From: JAYELX01 sp964544065
GTDB taxonomy: Bacteria > Chloroflexota > Anaerolineae > Anaerolineales > UBA11858
Direction: 5' to 3'
NCBI GenBank assembly: GCA_964544065.1
Contig: CAZJBA010000162.1
Location: 1-6,766 of the forward strand
Length of the DNA: 6,766 nucleotides
Below are positions 1 to 4,491 of the stretch, in pieces. The notes beneath the pieces were generated by a model. It did not search any database and was not told the origin of the DNA. It saw nothing but the letters and a program-made list of their open reading frames with translations. The translations under genes and the position numbers were made by a program. Position 1 is the stretch's first letter, and each line of letters opens with the position of its first letter.

Positions 1-1268
1 CCGTTATTGGCGTACTCTTCATCGCACTTGTCGGTTGGCGGCTTATTCCTCGTCAACGAACAGGAGCAGCAGACCGGAATGGATTTGAGTTGGCCGACTA
101 CGTGACTGAAGTGCGGGTAACGGAGCAATCCGAGCTGGTGGGTAAACGTTTACACAACCTTAAGTCTTTGACCAAAGCCGATGTCTGGATCGTGTCAATT
201 GAGCGGGATGGAGAGTATATATCGTCTCCGTCAGGCTCGCAGAAGATTATGAGTGGTGACGTCCTGCTGGTGAGGACGGAGACTACGGACCTGAGAGAGT
301 TTCTGTACGATGTGCAAGCTGAACTGCAAGACGCAAAGCCCATTAGCCACGAAAATGGCCAAACTGATGATCCAACAAATGCCTGGGAACAACTGAAATC
401 GCGATTTCAATCCGACGATATCGAAACCGTAGAAGTCATTGTCAGCCCGGGTTCAACCACAGTAAATCATACAGCTCGTGAGTTGGAGCTGCGTGCACGC
501 TATGGACTGAATCTGTTAGCTGTCTCTCGCTCCGATGAGAACGTACGCTCCTCTGTGGGGTCAACCCCCTTGAAGCCTAACGATATATTACTGATCCAGG
601 CTTGTCATGAAGATTTACCAGTGGCCCTGGATGCTCTAGGCTGGATACCTCTGGCAGAGCGAGAGATTCAACTACAGCCCCGCAATATGATCTTGGGCGT
701 TGTTATCTTTGTAACCGCGCTTTCGCTGGCGACCCTGAACATCCTACCTGTCCCGGTTGCCATGACAGCTGGTGTCGTAGCAATGATTATTAGTGGTCTT
801 GTCTCTGTGCATGAGGCCTATCGAAACATTGAGTGGCCCATTCTTGTTCTTTTGGGCGCCATGTTGTCCATGGGTGCTGCACTTGAGCGTTCAGGAGGAG
901 ATGCATTTATCGCGGATCAAATCTTGCTATCTGCAAGATTTCTATCCCCGGTCGCTTTGCTCTTCCTCGTTATGCTGGTCACGATGTTACTTTCTGATGT
1001 CGTCAACAATGCAGCTGCCGTGGTGCTTATGTCATCAATTGCGATTAGTGTAGCCAGAGGATTGGGGGTTTCAACAGATCCATTTCTTGTAGCCGTTGCC
1101 GTAGGTGGTGCTTTTGCCTTTTTGACGCCGATTGGACACGAGGCAAATGTTCTCGTTTTTGAAGCTGGCGGCTATGAGTTTGGTGACTATTGGCGGCTGG
1201 GCCTACCTCTGGAGCTACTAATTACAACAGCTGCTGTACCTCTCGTTCTTTGGCTTTGGCCCCTCTAG
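1..1268 (+). CDS. SLC13/CitT-family anion permease with RCK_C domains, 3' part
   Basis: This is the C-terminal part of an inner-membrane transporter of the divalent anion:Na+ symporter (SLC13) superfamily, of the kind that carries sulfate or dicarboxylates. The frame is open from base 3, so the true start and the first membrane helices lie before the window. The TTG at 90 is only an internal codon. The visible part begins with the end of a helix (LFIALVGWRLIPRQR), then two RCK_C/TrkA-C-like regulatory domains (about 99-305 and 420-644) joined by a polar linker, then a hydrophobic block of several helices (about 681-1265). Two conserved family motifs are visible: SDVVNNAAAVVLM (from 993) and LTPIGHEANVLV (from 1122), the paired substrate/sodium-site loops, followed by GGYEFGDYWRLGLPL. 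The order helices, RCK_C pair, helices is typical of this subfamily. The substrate cannot be read from sequence. The codon style and lower GC differ from the genes after the gap. Confidence 0.88.
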   Translation, partial: VIGVLFIALVGWRLIPRQRTGAADRNGFELADYVTEVRVTEQSELVGKRLHNLKSLTKADVWIVSIERDGEYISSPSGSQKIMSGDVLLVRTETTDLREFLYDVQAELQDAKPISHENGQTDDPTNAWEQLKSRFQSDDIETVEVIVSPGSTTVNHTARELELRARYGLNLLAVSRSDENVRSSVGSTPLKPNDILLIQACHEDLPVALDALGWIPLAEREIQLQPRNMILGVVIFVTALSLATLNILPVPVAMTAGVVAMIISGLVSVHEAYRNIEWPILVLLGAMLSMGAALERSGGDAFIADQILLSARFLSPVALLFLVMLVTMLLSDVVNNAAAVVLMSSIAISVARGLGVSTDPFLVAVAVGGAFAFLTPIGHEANVLVFEAGGYEFGDYWRLGLPLELLITTAAVPLVLWLWPL

Positions 1269-1391
1269 CTTTGCCAAAAATCCTGGGCCTGCCGTTGGTT
1301 GCCTTCTACATGGAGAAGGAATATTATCGGTTTCGTTTATAACTAAAAATGGAGAATTTAATTATGTTTTCATGGCATACGATGACAAGAG
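1269..1391. other. Intergenic stretch ending at the IS, with a possible interrupted gene start
   Basis: This AT-rich spacer follows the permease stop codon. I see no convincing stem-loop terminator. A GGAG at 1351-1354 stands about nine bases before an ATG at 1364, which opens a frame (MFSWHTMTR) that runs straight into the left end of the insertion sequence. This may be the first codons of a gene cut by the element, but nine residues are too few to identify a family. Confidence 0.3.
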
Positions 1392-1415
1392 GGTAGTGGT
1401 TACAATTGACTGATG
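1392..1415 (+). repeat. Terminal inverted repeat of the IS, transposase 3' end
   Basis: The sequence GGTAGTGGT, followed inward by TTGACTGATG, matches the opposite terminus in inverted orientation at about 20 of 24 positions. The transposase stop codon (TAA on the minus strand, 1400-1402) lies inside this repeat, so the coding region runs to within a few bases of the end. Confidence 0.85.
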
Positions 1416-2161
1416 GCGTGTTTCAAAGAGCGATTGTAACGATGAATGAACAATGCCAAAGCGGCTTGGTGATAGGTATCAGATTTTGAGAACGACAAAG
1501 ATTTTCGCACAAACCGAGCCAATCTTTGTCGCAAGGTCAAGTTCCAACGCTCAACATGGGCAGTCAAGCCGGTCTCTTTGCCAACGCTTTGGTGGGTTTC
1601 TTCAGGGAACACATTTTGATAGGCTTTCCAAAAATCACTGAAGGTGGCACAGCGTTTGTAAGGCGCTGGGATTTGGTTCCAGAGCTTGTGACAAGTATCT
1701 TCGCTGCGATCACCAATCACAAAAGCCACGATTTGGCGAGTTCTACGACACAAAGCGAGCCAAACCCACCGTTTTTGGCTCTTTTTCAAGACAAATGACC
1801 ATGCTCGAAGAGTACCCCTTTGGGGCAATTCGTCCAGTTCAAGCACATCGCCAGGCTCCCATTTGACCAATGTCTCTTCTAAAGCTGGTAGTTTTTTAAA
1901 CTTCATCAGTAACCATCGGGCCAAGACGAAGCGTGAAACACCAAAAATGCGTTGCACACCGCGCATACTAACCCGTTCAAAATAGGCTTCCAAGGCTTGT
2001 TTACGCGTTTTTGGATCGTATTCTCGTTCCCTATCCAGTGTGCCATAGGCTTTGCAGGTATGACAATGGAATTTCTGGGCTCCTTTGTAATCATGTCCGT
2101 TTTTGATGATATCTATGCTGCCACATTTTGTGCATCTACGATAGTATGTCTCTACAATCAT
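1400..2161 (-). CDS. IS1-family transposase (InsA/InsB fused in one frame)
   Basis: This is a 253-residue DDE transposase that cuts and joins the IS ends. The N-terminus carries a zinc ribbon with C10, C13, C33 and C36 (CTKCGS...FHCHTC), equivalent to the InsA zinc finger. A helix-turn-helix-like stretch follows at about 58-85 (EAYFERVSMRGVQRIFGVSR). The catalytic half has D110 (LELDEL), D176 (FSDFWKAY) and E204 (HVERWNLTLRQRLARF), then the IS1 signature RKSLSFSK and a C-terminal LFIHRYNRS, all closely parallel to IS1 InsB. The start at 2161 is set by a strong GGAGGTGA ribosome site six bases upstream. There are no stops or frameshifts, so the enzyme may be active. Its promoter lies within the terminal repeat region. 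Confidence 0.93.
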   Translation of the reverse strand: MIVETYYRRCTKCGSIDIIKNGHDYKGAQKFHCHTCKAYGTLDREREYDPKTRKQALEAYFERVSMRGVQRIFGVSRFVLARWLLMKFKKLPALEETLVKWEPGDVLELDELPQRGTLRAWSFVLKKSQKRWVWLALCRRTRQIVAFVIGDRSEDTCHKLWNQIPAPYKRCATFSDFWKAYQNVFPEETHQSVGKETGLTAHVERWNLTLRQRLARFVRKSLSFSKSDTYHQAALALFIHRYNRSLKHAISQL

Positions 2162-2181
2162 GCTTCACCTCCAATTCAAGA

Positions 2182-2209
2182 AGTGTAGCACATTTCATCA
2201 TCAGTCAAA
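2182..2209 (-). promoter_or_regulatory. Probable transposase promoter, starting in the terminal repeat
   Basis: On the minus strand, TTGACT (2203-2208) or the overlapping TTTGAC (2204-2209) is separated by 15-16 bases from TACACT (2182-2187). About 20 bases further on is the ribosome site of the transposase. Having the -35 box inside the terminal inverted repeat is the same arrangement as the native promoter of IS1. Confidence 0.55.
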
Positions 2210-2222
2210 ACTCACCACTACC
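2199..2222 (-). repeat. Terminal inverted repeat of the IS, transposase 5' end
   Basis: Read on the minus strand from 2222, this begins GGTAGTGGTGAG and continues TTTTGACTGATG, matching the other terminus. Its last base is also the last base before the N gap, so the left contig ends precisely at the element's end. Confidence 0.85.
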
Positions 2223-2322
2223 NNNNNNNNNNNNNNNNNNNNNNNNNNNNNNNNNNNNNNNNNNNNNNNNNNNNNNNNNNNNNNNNNNNNNNNNNNNNNN
2301 NNNNNNNNNNNNNNNNNNNNNN
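2223..2322. other. Scaffold gap, 100 N
   Basis: Exactly 100 undetermined bases, a conventional placeholder length. Given the identical 55-mers on both sides, the true gap length may be minus 55, with base 2222 followed directly by base 2378. Reading frames that run through the gap are not real. Confidence 0.97.
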
Positions 2323-2377
2323 CCTCCAATTCAAGAAGTGTAGCACATTTCATCATCAGTCAAAACTCACCACTACC
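2323..2377 (+). repeat. 55-bp overlap, copy right of the gap
   Basis: Exact second copy of 2168-2222, comprising the outer IS end with the terminal inverted repeat at 2354-2377. Host sequence starts at 2378. It marks the start of the right-hand contig, not a second IS remnant that can be trusted. Confidence 0.9.
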
Positions 2378-2379
2378 TT

Positions 2380-3042
2380 TCTCCGTTCAACGCGATGACG
2401 CGCGAAATCTTGATCCGCACCCAGCCAACCTTGGTGGATATGGTTATTGCCCTCGCTTCGGGGATGGCGGGCGCTTACGCCCTGGCCCGCAAGGGGGTGG
2501 CTGCCGCCTTGCCTGGTGTTGCCATCGCCGCGGCTTTGTTGCCGCCGCTCAGCGTGGTTGGCATCGGTCTGGCCTTGGGAGAGGCGCAGATTTTGGCCGG
2601 TTCTCTCCTGCTTTTCATCACCAACATCGCCGCGATCAGCCTGGCCGGGGTGATCATTTTCTTGATGTTGGGTGTCCGTCCGGAAATTTGGCTGCCGGAG
2701 GCCAAGAAACGCGTCCGCAGAAGCCTGGTTGCTTTTGTGATTCTCTTGGTGGTGATTGCGATACCCTTGGGTGTGATCATGAACAGCATCTTGCGGGATA
2801 CGTCCCGGCAGCGGGCCATCCAGGCCGTTCTGGAAGAGCAGATTGTCTCCGCCGAGCAAGAGTTGATCGATGTCGAATATCGCTCCACCGGTGGCAGCGT
2901 GTTGGTCATTGCTACGGTGCGTTCCAAAAAATCGATCGCTCAAGAGTCGGTTGACGATGCAGCTTCAGCGTTGAACGAACGCCTCGATCAGCCCGTTATT
3001 CTCGAGTTGGTCATCTTGCCCGTGCTCCGTTCCGGCGAGTGA
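2380..3042 (+). CDS. DUF389 membrane protein, C-terminal part, 5' end missing at IS junction
   Basis: This is the C-terminal portion of a DUF389 family integral membrane protein of unknown function. The frame is open right up to the IS end (…SPFNA before the Met at 2395), and the text across that Met (TREILIRTQPTLVD) reads like the conserved family core. The ATG at 2395 is therefore probably internal, and the N-terminal domain and first helices are missing. Counting from 2395, hydrophobic segments lie at about 13-30, 36-60, 65-93 and 110-130. They include the family-typical LPGVAIAAALLPP and LLLFITNIAAISL, followed by a soluble tail to residue 215. The gene is either cut by the IS or joined to it by misassembly. 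Its stop lies 6 bases from the convergent rdgB stop. If it is expressed from 2395 it would be a truncated protein. Confidence 0.82.
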   Translation, partial: SPFNAMTREILIRTQPTLVDMVIALASGMAGAYALARKGVAAALPGVAIAAALLPPLSVVGIGLALGEAQILAGSLLLFITNIAAISLAGVIIFLMLGVRPEIWLPEAKKRVRRSLVAFVILLVVIAIPLGVIMNSILRDTSRQRAIQAVLEEQIVSAEQELIDVEYRSTGGSVLVIATVRSKKSIAQESVDDAASALNERLDQPVILELVILPVLRSGE

Positions 3043-3048
3043 GGGGGG

Positions 3049-3639
3049 CTAGAGACTTGTCAGCGTCGGGATGATCGCCTTGATTGCCTGGGCCCGGTGG
3101 CTGACCTGATTCTTCTCCCCCATGCTTAGTTCTGCCATGGTGCGGTCCATGCCTTCGACGAGGAAGATGGGGTCGTAGCCAAAGCCGTGTTCGCCGCGCT
3201 GCTCGGGGATGATCTCTCCGGGGCAGATTCCGGTGGCAAAGTGGGGATCAGCCCCCGAGTGAGTCAGGGCCACCACGCAGCGGAAACGGGCTATCCAAGG
3301 GCGGGGGTGAGGGGCGAGTTGCTCGAGCAAGTGGGCGCGGCGGTCGGCATCGGTCGCATCCGGCCAGGGCGCGTAGCGGGCGGAGTAAAGCCCCGGTTCC
3401 CCATCCAGAAGATCCACCTCCAGGCCTGAATCATCGGCCAGCGCCCACAAACCGGAGGCCCGGGCGTAGGCTTCCGCTTTCAGGGCCGCGTTTTGGGCGT
3501 AGGTCGTGCCCGTTTCCTTGACATCCAGGTCGAGGCCAAGATCGGTGGGGGTGAGAAGTTCGATGGCGAGAGAGACCAACAAGGCCTCAATTTCGATGAA
3601 TTTTCCCCGGTTTTGGGTGGCGATGAGTAGTTGATCCAT
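3049..3639 (-). CDS. rdgB: XTP/dITP pyrophosphatase (RdgB/HAM1 family)
   Basis: A cytosolic house-cleaning enzyme that hydrolyses dITP, XTP and ITP to monophosphates plus pyrophosphate, keeping deaminated purines out of DNA and RNA. The 196-residue length is normal. Motifs in order: LLIATQNRGKFIEI (residues 4-17, nucleotide-binding T/S-x-N-x-x-K), ETGTTYAQNAALKA (42-55), ALADDSGLEVD (66-76, with the metal and catalytic Asp pair), GLYSARYA (83-90), HGFGYDPIF (151-159) and SHRAQA (180-185). I place the start at 3639 because GGAGAGA lies eight bases upstream. An earlier in-frame Met at 3684 has no ribosome site and would overlap the divergent promoter. The gene converges with the DUF389 fragment and diverges from the DUF177 gene. 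Confidence 0.95.
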   Translation of the reverse strand: MDQLLIATQNRGKFIEIEALLVSLAIELLTPTDLGLDLDVKETGTTYAQNAALKAEAYARASGLWALADDSGLEVDLLDGEPGLYSARYAPWPDATDADRRAHLLEQLAPHPRPWIARFRCVVALTHSGADPHFATGICPGEIIPEQRGEHGFGYDPIFLVEGMDRTMAELSMGEKNQVSHRAQAIKAIIPTLTSL

Positions 3640-3653
3640 GTTCTCTCTCCGTT

Positions 3654-3681
3654 TTGAGCGATTTTGCAGCCATGTTATAAT
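3654..3681 (+). promoter_or_regulatory. Promoter of the DUF177 gene, extended -10, possibly bidirectional
   Basis: TTGAGC (3654-3659), a 16-base spacer and a perfect TATAAT (3676-3681) preceded by TG-n form an extended -10 promoter. Transcription would start near 3688, some 30 bases before the DUF177 ATG. On the opposite strand TATAAC (complement of 3674-3679) overlaps the same box and would start rdgB transcription about 28 bases before its ATG. No good -35 is seen for the minus direction. Confidence 0.7.
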
Positions 3682-3718
3682 CACAGCACTTCAACTTATT
3701 GGTTCAGTTAGGAACAAA

Positions 3719-4240
3719 ATGGAAAAAATACTTGACACGTTTATTCTGAATGTCGGATTTATCGTCAATGAGAGCATTGGCTATCGGCATGCTTTTGAGT
3801 TCGAATTCGCCCATGTCCAATTGGAAGATGACCTTGTTCTTGATGATCTCAAAGGGACGGTCCGGGTTTCGCGCGCCAGCAAGGGGTTGCTCGTTCAGGC
3901 CGAGTTCTCGGCGCTCACCGAGACGGCCTGCGGGCGTTGCTTGAACAGATTTATGTTGCCCCTGGAGATTGAATTCTCCGAATTATACACCTTCCATTCC
4001 CATGCCGATGAGGATACCGAGGTGATATTGTCCTCAAATCATCGCATCGATTTGGAGCCTTTGTTGCGTGAATATCTCTTGCTGGCTATCCCGATCAATC
4101 CGGTTTGTCGCCCGGATTGCCAGGGCTTGTGCCCGATTTGTGGCGCCAGTCTGGAAGACGACGTCTGTGGCTGCGAGCGCGATCTGATCGACCCGAGGAT
4201 GGCCAAGCTCAAAACGCTTCTGGATGATCAGGACGGCTGA
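3719..4240 (+). CDS. DUF177 (YceD-family) zinc-ribbon-like protein
   Basis: This 173-residue protein of the DUF177/YceD family is poorly understood. Members are linked by gene neighbourhood and genetics to ribosome or 23S rRNA biogenesis. Visible features are a beta-rich N-terminal half, CGRCLNRF at 71-78 and a C-terminal Cys cluster C130, C134, C138, C141, C150, C152 (VCRPDCQGLCPICG … VCGC) that should bind metal. The family-typical DPRMAKLKTLL follows. The start at 3719 has AGGA five bases upstream. The longer frame from 3638 would overlap rdgB and the promoter. In many bacteria the next gene is rpmF (ribosomal protein L32). Here no rpmF is present, and the metG leader follows instead. The name rests on family motifs; a function is not claimed. 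Confidence 0.85.
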   Translation: MEKILDTFILNVGFIVNESIGYRHAFEFEFAHVQLEDDLVLDDLKGTVRVSRASKGLLVQAEFSALTETACGRCLNRFMLPLEIEFSELYTFHSHADEDTEVILSSNHRIDLEPLLREYLLLAIPINPVCRPDCQGLCPICGASLEDDVCGCERDLIDPRMAKLKTLLDDQDG

Positions 4241-4248
4241 AAGCAGGC

Positions 4249-4277
4249 TTGACAAATCACCTTATGCATTATAAACT
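4249..4277 (+). promoter_or_regulatory. Promoter of the metG leader transcript
   Basis: A consensus TTGACA at 4249-4254 begins nine bases after the DUF177 stop codon. The -10 is either TAAACT (4272-4277, 17-base spacer) or TATAAA (4270-4275, 15-base spacer), so transcription should start near 4282-4284. This gives metG its own transcript with a leader of about 200 bases, independent of DUF177. Confidence 0.72.
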
Positions 4278-4310
4278 GCTTTGCAACTGAACTTCTATAT
4301 TTGTGACCTT

Positions 4311-4409
4311 ATGAGAACAAACGCCCGCTTCTCCCAAACAATGGTTATGCTCTGCATGATGCGCTCCGCCCGGCAATCGGCAGCTATTGCGTTGGGAACA
4401 GTGGTTTAG
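4311..4409 (+). CDS. Methionine-rich leader peptide of metG
   Basis: A 32-codon frame from ATG 4311 to TAG 4407-4409. Its residues 11-17 are MVMLCMM: four Met codons in seven, plus the start codon. The stop sits just before the predicted cap hairpin of the antiterminator and 22 bases before the terminator stem. This is the layout of trpL, hisL and pheL leaders, with the regulatory codon matching the product of the downstream gene (Met-tRNA). Weak point: no good Shine-Dalgarno sequence precedes 4311 (only GTGA at 4303-4306), so initiation may be weak, or may use the in-frame ATG at 4341. The peptide has no membrane segment or other feature suggesting a function of its own. Confidence 0.65.
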   Translation: MRTNARFSQTMVMLCMMRSARQSAAIALGTVV

Positions 4410-4431
4410 TTTCTCAAGAGAAAACGCAAAC

Positions 4432-4461
4432 AAAAAGCTGCCGGCACCGGCAGCTTTTTTT
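4432..4461 (+). terminator. Intrinsic terminator (attenuator stem) before metG
   Basis: AAAAAGCTGCCG pairs with CGGCAGCTTTTT around a GCAC loop: seven mostly G-C pairs plus an A-T extension, directly followed by a run of seven T (4455-4461). It stands 30 bases before the metG start codon and after the metG promoter, so it can only work as a conditional terminator of metG, not as the end of the upstream gene alone. Confidence 0.9.
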
Positions 4462-4491
4462 ATGTCATCATATTCTTCGAGGAGGATGATC

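Larger units (their letters stand above)
1392..2222 (-). mobile_element. IS1-family insertion sequence, single-ORF type
   Basis: This is an 831-bp element bounded by imperfect terminal inverted repeats and containing one transposase gene that fills nearly all of it. Both ends start GGTAGTGGT and share GACTGATG further in, a pattern like that of IS1 ends. The transposase is one continuous frame, unlike E. coli IS1, where InsA and InsB are joined by frameshifting. Such single-ORF IS1 relatives are common in archaea and in several environmental bacterial phyla. The 9 bases left of the element (ending at 1391) do not match the bases right of the IS end (2378 onward), so no target duplication is seen across the assembled junction. 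The right end abuts an assembly gap, so the element is probably multicopy in the source genome or community. Confidence 0.88.
2168..2222 (+). repeat. 55-bp overlap, copy left of the gap
   Basis: These 55 bases, the outer end of the IS including its terminal repeat, recur without a mismatch at 2323-2377 immediately after the Ns. A direct repeat of exactly 55 bases flanking a gap is what an assembler with k=55 leaves when a repeat node and its outgoing contig are scaffolded without merging. The duplication is most likely artificial. Confidence 0.9.
4283..4461 (+). promoter_or_regulatory. Ribosome-mediated (Met leader peptide) attenuator of metG
   Basis: The leader can form mutually exclusive RNA structures. 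Terminator: 4432-4443 with 4448-4459, followed by a T run. Antiterminator: CGGCAGCT (4378-4385) pairs perfectly with AGCTGCCG (4436-4443), and TTGCGTT (4387-4393) with AACGCAA (4423-4429). This captures the 5' arm of the terminator; a small hairpin (TTCTC/GAGAA, 4411-4422) can cap it. Anti-antiterminator: GCAAT (4373-4377) with ATTGC (4386-4390), TCCCAA (4332-4337) with TTGGGA (4392-4397), and TGAGAAC..AAC (4312-4322) with GTTTAGTTTCTCA (4404-4416). A ribosome stalled on the Met codons (4341-4361) would leave 4378 onward free, so the antiterminator forms and metG is read. A ribosome reaching the stop at 4407 covers 4389 to about 4420 and favours the terminator. The mechanism is inferred; the pairings are read directly. 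Confidence 0.75.

Noticed and set aside
90..92. TTG at 90 as the permease start
   Set aside because: The frame is open back to base 3 and the upstream residues read as a membrane helix followed by RLIPRQR, typical of the family before the first RCK_C domain, so the gene starts outside the window.
2128..2954. Reading frames that run across the N gap and into the DUF389 region
   Set aside because: They depend on 100 undetermined bases and on the artificial 55-bp duplication. The real DUF389 frame is a different one and matches the family core.
3640..3684. Longer rdgB start at 3684
   Set aside because: The extra residues (MIITWLQNRSKRREN) are not part of the family N-terminus, and the ribosome site GGAGAGA lies before the Met at 3639.
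4283..4461. T-box, SAM riboswitch or 6S RNA upstream of metG
   Set aside because: The conserved T-box core is absent. The SAM-I similarity is limited to CCCGGCAA with the wrong surroundings. The 6S-like rod is broken by a three-way junction, and the Met-rich ORF with matched antiterminator explains the region better. A covariance search could overturn this.
4387..4491. N-terminal extension of metG upstream of 4492
   Set aside because: It would translate through the attenuator terminator, starts at a TTG inside the leader peptide, and has no ribosome site. AGGAGG fixes the start at 4492.
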